From positions 58,703,129 to 58,767,128 of the forward strand of contig CM073592.1 of the NCBI GenBank assembly GCA_037074705.1: 64,000 nt of DNA, written 5' to 3'. The position numbers and the translations under genes are program-made. The notes beneath the pieces are model-generated. The model ran no database searches. It saw only the letters and a list, made by a program, of their open reading frames with translations, and had not been told where the DNA came from. Of the stretch, positions 35,088 to 46,908 are shown in pieces. The DNA comes from Zhengitettix transpicula. Its lineage: Eukaryota; Arthropoda; Insecta; Orthoptera; Tetrigidae. Positions within the stretch are counted from its first letter, which is position 1; every line of letters starts with the position of its first letter.

Positions 35088-35639
35088 CTATGTGTGTATT
35101 ATTGATGCTTGTGGAGAGCAAAATACAATATCTTACTTCAGTTAAGTAATTATTAAAAACATGTAATACATTTAAATAAGCTTCATAATAATAAAAGGAT
35201 AACAGGTGCTCAATAATCATGATATAATTAAATTTGAATTATAATCTGAGATGTTTCATTTTTGCAAAGAAATGTTTGCATTGAAAATTCAAAGTAATGG
35301 AAAACAGAAATTTCAGATGGTAACAATTATTTTAATTCAAGTTATAAAAAAATGGCATATTATGTATTTGGGAGGAGCAATGCTAAAATTATCTTCAAGT
35401 ATTGCAAATTTTTTCTATGAGATAATGTATATGATGTGATATTTATATAGTTTCTATCACTATTTATTACCTGCATCACTGGTGGTTAGCTTCTCAAGGC
35501 ACTGGGAAAGGTCCCCAGTAGAAGTTGTGGCATGCTCACCAAGGATGTCTGGCAGAGCATTGCGGCGACCAGTGCGTCCTGACGTCAGGAATTCCTGGAC
35601 TGGGTCATGGCTGCGGTCAGGTATTGAAGTTTGCTCCAT
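34058..35639 (-). CDS. PKI: cAMP-dependent protein kinase inhibitor (PKI), two coding exons
   Basis: Exons 35639-35471 and 34155-34058 on the minus strand join in phase (GTAATA donor at 35470-35469, TTGCAG acceptor) to 88 residues. The hallmark is FLTSGRTGRRNALPDIL (17-33). F17, R22, R25, R26 and pseudosubstrate Ala28 correspond to the known PKI residues that fill the PKA catalytic cleft. The segment LSQCLEKL (44-51) sits where vertebrate PKI has its Leu-rich nuclear export signal. The C-terminus is Ser/Thr-rich and ends ASEEPSTS. Known PKIs are about 70-78 residues. PKI blocks free PKA catalytic subunit and exports it from the nucleus. The exon opens at 35659; an in-frame ATG at 35651 would add four residues (MLSV). 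5' UTR exons must lie further right. It is tail-to-tail with MTMR9. Confidence 0.85.
34761..35026. mobile_element. Foldback-family element F5 in PKI intron
   Basis: Starts GAAAGAGAGAGACAGC and ends with CTCTCTCTCTTTG. The core reads CTGACAA (34920-34926), an A, a weak stem, then GAAA (34944-34947). Compared with F2 the fifth to seventh core bases are changed (G to A). A long TA run follows. Confidence 0.55.
34805..35236. repeat. 78-bp inverted repeat enclosing half of F5 and a TA run
   Basis: Arms 34805-34882 and 35160-35236 are close inverted copies (both contain ATCATGATTATTGAGCACC or its complement), separated by 277 bases. The left arm lies inside the F5 boundaries and the right arm outside, which implies a rearrangement after or during insertion. 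Confidence 0.65.
35040..35086. repeat. (TA)n microsatellite
   Basis: About 47 bases of TA at the right end of F5. Confidence 0.95.
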
Positions 35640-35659
35640 AACCGACAGCATCTTTAGCA
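35471..35659 (-). CDS. PKI: PKI exon with inhibitor core
   Basis: Encodes the complete PKA-binding segment and the export-signal-like segment. The acceptor on the minus strand is TTTTCTTTCAG before 35659; the first eight bases are 5' UTR if translation begins at 35651, 20 if at 35639. The donor GTAATA is not ideal but is in phase. Confidence 0.85.
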
Positions 35660-35706
35660 CTGAAAGAAAATCAATCCAAATTTTTACATTTTCTGTGAAA
35701 TGTTAA

Positions 35707-37550
35707 CATGATTATAATTATCAGTACCATAATCATAATCATGTCATATCCAGAGCACCCTAAGGTGTCTGCCAATCAGTTAAATTGAAATATTGTGGAA
35801 CTGAATTGATACATTGCAAACATATTAAAGCTTCTTTAGCTTTTACGGCTATTGTTCTACAATACACAAAGTTGTAATGTGTCCAGGAACTGAATCTTGA
35901 GTCAGACAAACATTTTAAAACCACGCCAAGTTGTTGTCAAATACTACACATACATGCAAAAGTACACAATACTGATTTTTTGAAAAAAATATTTAAATCA
36001 ATGTATGATAATTACTGTAATATTTCAATTCAAAACACACTATATTCTCGCACAATTCATTTGCCTCCTTTTTCTGACATTCAAGTGATTCACAATTTAA
36101 GGGTGATCATTCATAATTCAGTTATAGCTAATAAGTACAAGTTTAGAACATCTAGTAATAGAAACAACAGGATACAAAGCTGTTGTTTTAGTTAGCAACT
36201 ATAATTGAATAATTAAACATCTGACATTTAAAGGAGGTCATCTAAAGGTTATACGATTGTGAATTCATCACGTTGGCCATTTATCCTGTTTTGTGTGTTA
36301 ATATGACTGACATCTGTTAGATTGAGTCTGTTAATAATATCATAGAGTAGTTGGTCATATTATTATTGCATTCATAAATAACTTGTAGACTAAACAATTT
36401 TACCCTATTTTTTTTATTTATGGCCCTACATAATTCTTAATTTAAATTTTTTTTATATGTATCCAAACTCATAGCAGCGAATTAATACAATACTGTGCCA
36501 CCACTCAGCTCTAATATGACACAGATTCCTTATGTCATCCAGCACACTATTGAAATTGGGATTGAGAACAAAGTAGAGAATGAATTATTGACATATCTTA
36601 ATAATCTGATGTCACTTGAACAGTTCTCCAACCAATTAAATCTCTGAATTGAATTAACTCAGGTTAAAATTACTGTATAATATTATTATTTAATTGGAGT
36701 GCAAATTACATGGTTTTATATATTTTATAATTCATACTGACAATACCACACCTTTATTCTAATATTATACTACTATTCTTCTATTATATTACTATTTATT
36801 CTTCTATTATATAGAGGCAACTATTGAGAAAAAATCGACGGAAATAATTCATTAGCGATTTCATATATGCCATCTGCTATTAAATTACATATCGTCACAG
36901 TTGGTTCAATAAAATGAACGAGCGAGAGTGCATGTTTTGCTTGCGCGTAATAAGAGTGCGTATACAGATGGAAGGAATCGTGCTGAAGTTGTTGTCTGGG
37001 ACCTCATTACGTGAGGGGGTGCAGAGAAGTCGTGGCGCTAACGACTACTCCAGTTAACAGTCAGGGGATGTTCCTTCGCCATGCAATCGAATCCTCCAAA
37101 ATAAGTAACGCTATTTCTACGAGGAAGTTGATCGTGTCTGACATCCTGATTAATTGGGCTCACGCGTACTTACAGCATCAGAAAACGTTTTTCGATTCAT
37201 CTTTCTATGTATGGCCGAGAACGGAAATCCTCTTTCTGCTGTCTACCCCAAGGATTCTGGACGAGAATACTGGCTTCGTAAACTAATCCTATTGGTGTTG
37301 GAAATTCGTTGTGTTGCCCTCTATTGCAATCGTATAAATTCCAAATGAGAAGAAACCCGCCAGGGATGTGGAAAGAGTAATAATTTTAGCGTGGTACCGG
37401 TTCCTATAACTATTAGTTTAATGTAAAATGTTATAGCGAATTGCATTTACATATAATACTTGCATAAGAAAAGTATTATTAGAACTGTCAAAGGACTACA
37501 ATTCGATATTACTTCTGAAGAAAATTTATAACACTTTCGTTTTTTTAATT
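35707..37550. other. Region upstream of PKI coding exons, no confirmed exon
   Basis: No coding exon is recognised. CG dinucleotides become common from about 36.8 kb rightward, whereas 12-36 kb is CpG-poor. 36.9-37.3 kb has exon-like composition but no familiar protein. A 34-base segment at 37251-37284 recurs at 38181-38214. Confidence 0.4.
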
Positions 37551-38214
37551 TTTTTTTTAGAGTAACAGGCTACATGAGGGTAATCCATTTGGCAACTCCC
37601 CTTTAATAGCACAGGAACTCTGTTCATCTGAAAGGGGGGATGCGGAAGGGTAGAGGAAGGTAGCCAAGGGTTAACTAGGACCCCCAGGCTGTAGTTTAAG
37701 GATCCTACCCGGCATTCGCCTCAAACTGATGCAGGACAAACCCTAGAAAACCTGCATCAGGTAAGTCGGTTATTGGGTACATGTCCGGCGCCCTTCCGAT
37801 GGCGTGAGAGGGGTTTACTGTGGGGACGCAGCATTCCCTTCTCCGTGCCTCGACCAGTTTTGGAGGCAGTTGACGGCTGTTACAATTGGGAACAGCGGAC
37901 AACTCTTACCGTATGCCCAAGGTTTGCGACCCCGGAACGTACACCTCTCAAAACAGACCGAGGTGCCTCGGCTTGTGGGAACCTTAGTTCAAAACCGGTG
38001 AGAGTAAAAGGCATCCCCAAAGGTAGAGCTCGTCGTCTCTCCAGAAAGGTCCTGCCTGCGAGAGAACAGCTCTCAAAGGCTGAGGTATATCCGCCCCTCC
38101 ACTTTCGTATTAATAATATAAGTGCTACGAGAGTGTAGAAGTTCTAGCAACGACACGACGATCCGGAATATTTTGTACGTAGGATTCTGGACGAGAATAC
38201 TGGCTTCGTAAACT
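37251..38214 (+). repeat. 34-bp direct duplication flanking copy 1
   Basis: AGGATTCTGGACGAGAATAC plus 14 more bases is identical at 37251-37284 and 38181-38214. It is not immediately adjacent to the A-tailed repeat, so it is not a simple target-site duplication. Confidence 0.75.
37551..38112 (-). repeat. A-tailed repeat family, copy 1
   Basis: Begins on the plus strand with a T run and GTAACAGGCTACATGAGGG, i.e. a minus-strand element ending CCTGTTGCCCT plus A's. It contains the shared landmarks GGATCCTACCCGGCATTCGC and GGGAACCTTAGTTC. The A-rich end and different 5' break points in each copy suggest a non-LTR (SINE/LINE-tail) element. The family is not named by me. Confidence 0.7.
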
Positions 38215-39918
38215 TCTCTTCTGCATTTTATTAATTATTTCAGTGACATAGTTTATTATTCCATATTCGTCACAGAAGAAAAATATTCGGGGATCCTCCA
38301 ACAAGCAATTCAAGTCCTCCAAAGAAATGGATAAAGGTTTTGTGTTTTAGAACTCACCAGCTGCAACACGCGTATTATTGCGCGATTACAAAAGTAATTA
38401 TTTTTCGTTTAAAACTGTAATTAGGCAACACGTGGAATTCGCTTTGTGACCGAGCGATGCCGAAAGGTATTTCGAAGATTGGAGACAGTCCGGTGGATCT
38501 AAGGGGGTAATTCGGCGTCATTTCGTTGGAACAGGAAGTTTAAAATCCAGAGCACCAGTCGTCATCAAATACACATAGCAGTCAACGATTAAGAACGAAA
38601 ATTTTGGTAACAACGAGTGGTCGGACACGGGTAAAAGAGAGCAGATATGGGCCCGGTGGAAAATTGTTATGGGAGGAGGAGAAAAGATTTTAAATTTTGA
38701 GGCGTAGCATGAAACATCCGACGTTTCAAAAAGTTCTGCACAGAACCGGAGATGTAGAGTTTTTAGACTGTCATGGTGGATGAAAATTAATGGGGAGACA
38801 TAAGATGTGGATATAGAAGTTGTTGTGTGGACAGTTTTGTGTAGATGTCGGGATGGAGGACCGGAGCTACGTTCAGGTCTTCTTTCTGAGGACTACACCG
38901 GGTGCTTCACTACTGATGTTAGTCGATACGAGAGCGAATCACTAGTGTACGAACCAAATTATTTTTAAAAAGAAGTACTCTGCTATCCCGTAAATTTCTT
39001 ATACAGTCTCATTCTGGATTTTATATGTATATAACATTCTCATAAAATAAATTACAAACATTACATTTTAAAAGAAACACCTGTTTTTTTTTATTACATT
39101 ACATTGGCTCGACTTTGGTGACCACGTCTATTATTTCTAGGAAGCGTGCGGTACCTTTGATGCCACGAAGTTACGCTACGATGTAATAACTGAAAGATGC
39201 TGCGGGTGTTGGTATAGATGCTATCGGGTATTTCAATGTCAATAATAAAATAAATAATGAGAGTGGAAGAAGAATGTGCCGAACAGTAAAAAACTCTGTT
39301 TCATCTTCATGGAGAATAAGGGTTAAGAATCAGGTCTGGACACGCGAGATTGAACTGTGAATATCATTCTGTAGTGCCGCAATATCTGTAAAACATTGCA
39401 TGCTAACCTATTCTTCGGATTCAGTAAAGTTTTACATATTATTAACTGAAACACACCAATAGTTCAACAGTCTCTCAATCGGACTTTAATTGACAATTAT
39501 CGGGAGTCGTTCCCAGCAGTCAAGCATATATCGTAAGAATCGATCTATTCGTGTCGTCTCAAGTCCAGATTTTTACCAAAGGCGAAAAATTTTCCATTAC
39601 AGAGTCAATGACGTTTTCAGAACGGTATTTCTGTTATGGTTCGAAATGTCGACAGAAAGTGGAATAACAGAAACAACTTGAAGCACAGAGAAAAATAGAG
39701 CGAGAGAAAATTGAACAAAATGGGGAGAGAAATAGGGACGTTGCTTACGAAGTAATGCAACACTCGACAACCTTTCTGATTAACTCTCACTAGAGGGCAT
39801 ATTAACATGAGGACGTCGTTTCTTTTTAACTGGATGCAACACACTTAATTTCTACTTTGATTAAGGTCACACTCTTGCTTCTAAGGTGTATTATATTAAT
39901 CTCGATAAACTTTACGAA

Positions 39919-39923
<5 letters not shown>
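38215..39923. other. Non-coding CpG-retaining stretch
   Basis: No gene is recognised. Short open frames are scattered, none with recognisable motifs. Confidence 0.45.

Positions 39924-39955
<32 letters not shown>
39924..39955. repeat. (TA)n microsatellite
   Basis: About 32 bases of TA directly abutting the tail end of the minus-strand A-tailed repeat copy 2. Confidence 0.95.
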
Positions 39956-39956
<1 letters not shown>

Positions 39957-39958
<2 letters not shown>

Positions 39959-40255
39959 AGGGCAAAAGGCTACATGTGGGTGATCCACATTGGGCAAGTC
40001 CCCTTTAATAGCATAGGAAAGGATTAGAAAGGGGGGATGCGAAAGAGTAGAGGAAGGTAGCCAAGGGTTAACTAGGGCCCCCGGGCTATGGTTTAAGGAT
40101 CCTACCCGGCATTCGCCTAAAGAAATGCAGGGAAAACCCTAGAAAAACCTGCATCAGGTAGGTCGGGCATTGGGTACTTGTCCCACGCCCTTCCACAAGC
40201 CGAGGCACCTCGGCCTGTTCTGAGAGGTGTATGTTCCGGGGTCACAGTCGGTAAG
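39957..40255 (-). repeat. A-tailed repeat family, copy 2 (truncated)
   Basis: A 300-base minus-strand copy of the family 3' end, missing the middle section (about 130 bases around the CTTCTCCGTGCCTCGACC landmark). It runs directly into copy 3, which is oppositely oriented. Confidence 0.7.
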
Positions 40256-40256
40256 A

Positions 40257-41365
40257 GTTTTTCAATAGACGTGTCATGCAGTTCGTCGTTAAAGTAATTT
40301 TTACAAATTTCTTCGTTTAGTTATGTAAAGGAAACTATAAATGCGAAAAGTATGGGTAAATGTGCAACTCCAACTATAGATACATCACAGAGTTTCTGCT
40401 TTCATACGACACAATAAATAAAAGAAAATCTCAAATCCGGAACACTTTAATTTCTACAAAATTGACGTCATTATCATTTTACGATAGAGTTAGTGTAACA
40501 TTCAATGAAATATGAGTACTTGTTACATCTTGCATCAACGAGTCAAGCATATATGGAAGATACAAAGTCGTAATAGTAGCGTAAAATTCGAAAATGAAGG
40601 TCAAATTACCACTATTAACTCAAAGTTGGTGGTGTCATACTTTTTAGATTCAGGACTATTCTGATTACTAGGAAGCAAGGGATTAATCTGTCATATTTGT
40701 TACAGTTTTAGACTTCCGAACGTAATAATTTAGTGTAAAGTTATTTATTCTCTAACTCTCATAGAGTCGTTACAGTTTTCTAATGATTAAGTTTAGGTAT
40801 GACATACTTATGAATAAAAAAGGAAGCCTGCAAGAGGATTCTCTCGCAGGTGAACCTTCCCAGAGAGCTCTGGCGGAGGCTACCTTTGCGGATGCCTTCA
40901 CATCTCTCTGGGTTTTTTTTGAACTAAGGTTCCCACATGCCGAGGCACCTAGGCCTGTTTTGAGAGGTTTATGTTCCGGGGTCACAGACCTCGGGCATAC
41001 GGAAAGAGTTGTCCGCTATTCCTATTGGAATAGTCGGCCAAATGCCTCCTAAACTGGTCGAGGCACGGAGAAGGGAATGCTGTGTCCCCACAGCAAAATC
41101 CTTTCCCGCTATCGGAAGGGCGTGGGACAAGTACCCAATGCCCGACCTACCCGATGCAGGTTTTTCTAGGGTTTTCCCTGCATTTCTTTCGGCGAATGCC
41201 GGGTAGGATCCTTAAAATATAGCTTGGGGGCCCTAGTAACCCTTGCCTACCTTCCTCTACCCTTCCGCATCCCCCCTTTCAAATCCCTTCCTATGCTATT
41301 AAAGGGGAAATGCCCAATGTGGATCACCCTCATGTAGCCTGTTGCCCTAAAAAAAATATAAAAAA
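40257..41365 (+). repeat. A-tailed repeat family, copy 3 (longest)
   Basis: A unique 5' part (40257-40820) is followed by the common 3' part and ends GTTGCCCTAAAAAAAA at about 41350. The 5' part recurs inverted at 58900-59450, joined to the same 3' part, so the full unit is at least 1.1 kb. I found no coding domain in either part; frames in the 3' part are open in several copies simply because the copies are similar. Confidence 0.7.
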
Positions 41366-41470
41366 AAGAGAGTGAGAATATATATGTAGAGAATACTAAG
41401 GAATTTATTTTATTTAACATTTTTCTGTCTTCAGTTCGGCAATACAGGCGATGTATTTCCGTTACGCCCA

Positions 41471-42430
41471 ATGTTTACGAACATTTAACCCTGGGTCAAA
41501 ATGTGTCTAGCGGGAAAGGTATAAATGCCTTGTGAAGTAAACAGGTCAGTCAGTTAGTCAAGCGCCGGCAGGCGAGCGCTAACAGTCGGGAGCAGAGACC
41601 CAGCTCTCTCGAGCGGGTGGTGATACTGGTTACAAATCAGTCAAGCGACAGTGTTAGGCTTTGGGCCGAGTGGACTAAAAGTCGGACATTCCGTCCAAGT
41701 GCGTCGTTGAGTTTGTTCGCTGTAATTTGTCTGAGTGTGGACTTATTCTGATCCTGGGCAATTTTCTGCGTTGCAGTTGATCCGACTTGTATTTTCTTGA
41801 AGGACGTTGTGTTTGTATGCGGATTTAGTGTAACTAATCTCACTCGAGGTTCAGATAACCTTGCCAAAGGTTGGTAACAGGCCACGGGAGATGGTAATCC
41901 TGAGAAATGCCGTCTATCTATGATAGCTCTGCCAACAAATCCTATCTCCACACCTCCTATGGTGGCACTGGGCAATACAGCTTGCTGTAGCAAAGTGGAG
42001 AAGGGTGTTTAATTTTTGCTTGTGAGATTGGTTCATTAAAAATAAGCGAGTTGAACTACATTTAACTCGCCGTCTAGCCGATTTATTCGGATTGATTCAA
42101 TAAACCTTCCAGATTTCCGATGTTTGTTTTTAATAAGAACAAACCACGCAGTAACGAGCATACGTTGAGGTGTGCTGGGTCACTTGGGAACCGTTTTTGA
42201 CGTTCCAAGGTTTAGTTTTAGTTGAGGATAATAAATAAGCGTTAGATTTCTATAGTTTTGTTTTCATTTTGTAAATTCCTATATTTTATTGGAGGTCTGT
42301 AGGCGACCCTGACATATATTACTTTTAATTAAGTGTTTACTGCATTATTTGGTGTCCAATATGGGGCTTATTTCCCTTTAATCATTTGTTAACTACAAAT
42401 TGGCACTTCAATGTGGGGCTTGTAATTTTA
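41471..42430 (+). mobile_element. Probable LTR and primer-site region of an LTR retrotransposon
   Basis: The layout is promoter-like: GGTATAAATGCC (TATA box, 41515-41524), then GTCAGTCAGTTAGTC about 25 bases later (arthropod initiator-like), then AATAAA at about 42110. Downstream are two degraded primer-site-like blocks, TTTGGTGTCCAATATGGGGC (about 42350) and ATTGGCACTTCAATGTGGGG (about 42400), resembling TGGCGCCCAACGTGGGGC. No gag or pol follows. LTR borders are not certain. Confidence 0.4.
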
Positions 42431-42841
42431 TACTCGTGATATAGAGGTAATTTAAATTCTATTTATTACTATATACATATATAACGCACTTGCTGTTTGG
42501 ATCGCAGCGTCACGACGACAGATTTTGTGACGAATTCACCATCGTACTCTCAAAGTTAGAAGCGCGCTTAAGGAAGTTTCACTTCAAAACATGGTAAATG
42601 AATGATATCGAGATAAGTCTCCAAAAATTTTAAACTTGACTTGTGTAGTGTTCACATTTGCTTTGTGATCAAGCGATAATTAACGTTGTAAGTGTGATAC
42701 ACGGAACATTGCATCAATGGTCAAACAGAAAGGAGACTTGTCTGTCTCCTTGCAGCAGATAGAACCAGCATTAAATAAGAATAACAACAATACACAAAGC
42801 AGAATTGTAAACCCAAGACTCGCTTCTACAAATAGTTTCTC

Positions 42842-43442
42842 AGAATTATGAACAGATTTCCCCATCGAAGCCTGCGAGAGAATCTCTCTCTCTCGCAGGT
42901 AACTTGCGAGGGATTTTCTCTCGCAGGCAAAACCTTGTAGGAGAGATGCGAAGGGGCTACCTTTGGGGATGGCTTTTCTCTCCTCTCCGTTTTTGAACTA
43001 GGGTTCCCACAAGCCGAGGCACCTCGGCCTGTTCTAAGAGGTGTATGTTCCGGGGTCACACACCTTGGGCATACGGTAAGAGTTGTCCGATATTCCCATT
43101 GGAATAGTCGGCCAGCTGCCTCCTGAACTGGTCGGGGCACAGAGAAGGGAATGCTGCGCCCCCACAGCAATCGGAAGGGCGTGGGACAAGTACCCAATGC
43201 CCGACCTATCTGATGCAGGTATTTCTAGGGTTTTTCCTGCATTTCTTTAGGCGAATGCCGGGTAGGATCCTTAAAATATAGTCCGCGGGCCCTAGTAACC
43301 CTTGGCTACCTTTCTCTACCCTTCGCATCCCCCCTTTCAAATCCCTTCCTATGCTATTAAAGGGGAGTTGCCCAATGTGGATCACCCTCATGTAGCCTGT
43401 TGCCCTAAAATAAAAAAATAAAATAATAATAATAAAAAAAAC
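42842..43442 (+). repeat. A-tailed repeat family, copy 4
   Basis: Shares the 3' part and ends GTTGCCCTAAAATAAAA followed by an AAT-rich tail. The 5' section has extra local duplications of CTCGCAGG-type units (42871-42930). A piece near 43156 is deleted relative to copies 3 and 7. Confidence 0.7.
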
Positions 43443-43689
43443 AGATTTCGGAAACTAAATGAGTGTATATTACGTATATGTATTATAAATTTTGCGCCAT
43501 ATTCTGTGAGCGATATTTCTGGGACGACATAGTTCAAGAAGACTTGATAGGTTCCACTACGTACATAATATTTTTATATTTACTGTCCCAATCTTCACTC
43601 CGTCTGTCATAATTGGGATGACAAAGTGATAAGACATTCATCTCCACTTTCAAAGGAATAATGGAAACGAAAAGTATCGAATAATACCT

Positions 43690-43795
43690 TGCTCTACCTT
43701 TCCGCATCCCCCCCTTTCATTCCATTTCCTATGCTATAAGAGGAGAGTGACCACTACGTGGATTACCCTATACATTGCCTGTCTACATCTTCTCC
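43690..43795 (+). repeat. A-tailed repeat fragment
   Basis: Contains CTACCTTTCCGCATCCCCCC, TCCTATGCTAT and GTGGATTACCCTATACATTG, matching the last 100 bases of the family at lower identity. It is an older 5'-truncated copy. Confidence 0.55.
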
Positions 43796-45814
43796 TTCTT
43801 TTCATAGGTATACTGGAAATGCAAAGTATCCAATAATATCTGTATCAATCGAAGTGTACATCCTCCAACCGTAAAACCAAACAAAACTGGAAACATTGAG
43901 GCTCTCTGCTGCAATTTTATAACGTCGTGTTCGTTAAATTGTGCTTCTGAGAAATAGCCATATTTCTCTTTTTAGACGACGAGAATGAATTTTAATAAAG
44001 TCATGTGCCGTTGGGCCATAAAGGAGCTATTCAGACTCAAGGAAGCAGAAAATTCAGACAAGTGGCAGCCTCTAATTGCAGAGATCTTTGAAACGCTCCG
44101 AGGAGGTAACGAAGCCTGTAATCCAGTGAAGCTGTTGTTGTTCGACAGACAATTGTTAAGTCAAGTTTAAACCTCTTTTCAGAAGCTGAGCTTTCAAACA
44201 ATGAAATAACGAACGATGTCAGCAAAGTATGTTTTTCAAATTCTTCCCAAATCAGAAAGGCTTAAGGCATAGTAAATAAAATTGACTGAAGTCTTGTAAT
44301 GAAAGGAGGTGCAGATTTACCGTAATATACCTGCGCTTTACCGAAATTTAGTATACTTTTAGTAGTTACAAAATCATTGGGTATATTAAACGGTATTGAG
44401 CACAATTAGAAAATAAAAATAAATTATTACAGAAATACCAACCGGGATTTAAAACAAACATAGCGGAAGAGGACTCCTCCGTTTAATGGATTTTAAACTT
44501 GGCTGAGAGAAGCGTAGTCTTTAACTAGATTAAAATCAGAGCTACGCCAAGAAAATGGGGACAGAATTAAATCGTCTAGGACAACAATAAAAGCGGTATA
44601 TTCGTGTGATAACAGAATAGGTCCATTTTAAAGACGAGCACTTAGCATAAACTATTCAACTGCCTTATACATATGTATACATACATTTAAAATTTTTACC
44701 AATCACATCAGCGTATTTAAATTTTTCTTCCCACTCTTTTTTTCTTATCTTTCGTGAAACTTTGTATTTGTGTTTTCACGCCTCTTTTTCGATTTTCCTG
44801 TCTTCAGTTTGCTGCTGAACTTTGAACCAAAGTTGTCAGATTTGCTTTTACATAATTATTTTATTCGTCCCCAAAACCACTTTTGTTCCTCATGATTGTT
44901 TTGTATCGCTGGGAATTTTATTAGGCACAAAATTTTTGCATCATTTGGAAGATTAGGTATAAATAAATTTATTAAAAAACCATTTAAGTGCAAAATATAC
45001 AAAATATCCTGTGAATTAACATCATGTGAATGAACAGCGCACGTCCAGTAAATGATAGGACCTAAAAAAAGAGTAAATTAACTTTAATCGTATTTAAATG
45101 AGCCGAATCTTTATTTAAAATGTAGGCATATAGGTACATAATAAATTAAACATTTAAAAAAAAGGCATTCAATACTTGGTTATTAAAAATGAAAGGCATT
45201 CTAAATTCCTTGCACCTAAGATTGAAATATGTCAGTATTTCATAAGTAAGTGATTAATTAAATAATTAAAAATTTATATACTGACATAGTAAAAGTTTTC
45301 GCAAATATATTATCCTTATGCTCGAAGAATTCTCGTGCCGCTATAAAAGACAACTCAATTCAGTATTCTTTAGGAAGATGTCCTTAAGTTTCATCACATT
45401 CTGGGCTTTTCCAATCTGTAGTCGATACGCAATTCTTATTTATTTTCTCAACAAGTTAAGTCTTCACGAAATTCTTCTTTGTTGCTATTTTACTCCCACA
45501 TTTATTTTTTCTTCGCTTATTTTATTTTGTTTCTTCCTTTTTTCCGGCTCTCTTATTTTTTCAATCTTTGCAAGCTCTTTTTTTCACTTTCTCCTTCCTT
45601 TCCTGAGCTTGTCGCCACAAAGGCAACTTTATGCAGCATGACACTCAGTTTCTCCATTTTATTATTTATCAGTCTTACATCACTGAAGCTTTCAGGTCCG
45701 ATTGAATGTTTTTTTGAGCTTTGCTTTAGTTCCTCCTTCCCAGCTTGTCGATCGTTTACTTGCAATTCCAAAATCTCACCTCGATGGTGAAACGACTACT
45801 GCGTTTTCCACCAC
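43796..45814. other. Non-coding stretch with an unassigned minus-strand frame
   Basis: No family is recognised. The minus-strand frame at 45771-45553 is charged and Lys/Ser/Glu-rich, with stops and frameshifts on both sides. It could be a transposon ORF remnant, but there is no identifying motif. Confidence 0.35.
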
Positions 45815-46058
45815 AATTGAGGCTGTGAGAGCAATAGTGGCCTAACCCACCAGCATACCTATTGGAGATAAATGGAATTTTGTTGAAATTAGCTGCAATG
45901 TCAAATAGGTCAATGTGCTGCCAGCTATCCGCAATAATTAAAAGTATATTTTATATTAATCTAATGGCAACAGAATGCGCTATAGAAACCAGAAATATCG
46001 TTTTTTCAATTATCATGATTTCGTGGGTTAGGCCACTGTTGCTCTCATAGCCTCAATT
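45815..46058. mobile_element. MITE-like element with 38-bp terminal inverted repeats
   Basis: AATTGAGGCTGTGAGAGCAA... at 45815-45852 is mirrored at 46021-46058 with about three differences. The 168-base interior has no coding potential. The target duplication is not clear. Confidence 0.6.
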
Positions 46059-46340
46059 ATGAACTTTAATAGTATTAGTTGGATCTAGTTATAAATCTTT
46101 ATCATGTTCACATTATTATGTTATTTTTAAGTTGTCACGGGTACTTTCTAATTCAATTTATCGTAAAAAGAATGATGGAAAAAATAAACCAAGAAAGTAG
46201 TTTACTAACTATTTAAGGACATACTAGTAGCGGTCAGAGAATGAACAAGTTCATTTACTGGAATTATCATTCAGTTAATAAACGCTATAAAAAAATTAAT
46301 TCACAATTTTTGTTAGTTTTATTTAGCATTTTAAACTAAC

Positions 46341-46366
46341 AGATATATATATATATATATATATAT
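46341..46366. repeat. (TA)n microsatellite
   Basis: About 26 bases of TA followed by an A run. Confidence 0.9.
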
Positions 46367-46749
46367 AAAAAAAAAGAGTACAATAAATCACAGAAGCGAT
46401 GAAATGAAACTTGCTTTAGACTTAAAAATCTACCGTCGATTTGACAATGGTTTCCTCAAGAAGGGGAAAAAACCAATGATTGGATGCCATCCGGGGGAGG
46501 GGCGGGGGTCAAAACACGTATTTAACTCTCAAGAAACTTCGAAATCACTTCACTGTACTTAAAATTCCAGTTCGTATGAAGAATGTTCATTCACTGTGGG
46601 GGGGGGGGGGTCCATTCACCCTACATTCTCTTGGATTCCACGATACTTACTCCTTCACTGTTCCATGCACGTACCGTTTTCTTACGATGTGCCGAGCACG
46701 GTAATTTAAGCCATATTGTATATTCAGGTTTTATATTCCTGCGTACAAT

Positions 46750-46908
46750 GAGCCGCCTTTCCTGAATGCAACGAACAATACACCTTTGGAACGGATGGGA
46801 TATTCGACGCTTATTGGCTACCAAAGAAAATAGCTCCTCCCATCACAAGGTGCCTAATGAGTAATGCGCATTTCGCACAGTTTCCCAATTCGAATATTCA
46901 CTTACCTT
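46750..46908 (+). repeat. Dispersed repeat pair member (other copy about 61.72-61.86 kb)
   Basis: Shares order and wording with 61720-61858: CCTTTCCTGAATGC / CCCTTCCTGAATCC, ACACCTTTGG, GAAAGAAAAT-like, then ATTCGAATATT. Similarity by eye is about 65-70%. No coding content. Confidence 0.4.

Noticed and set aside
40770..41206. Open frames shared by several A-tailed repeat copies (for example LVEARRRECCVPTA)
   Set aside because: They recur because the repeats are near-identical. Different copies break the frame at different places and no domain is recognisable.
45318..45790. Two long overlapping plus-strand frames of about 105 codons
   Set aside because: Phe/Ser/Leu-rich composition reflects T-rich DNA, with no motif, no splice support and an equally long antisense frame.
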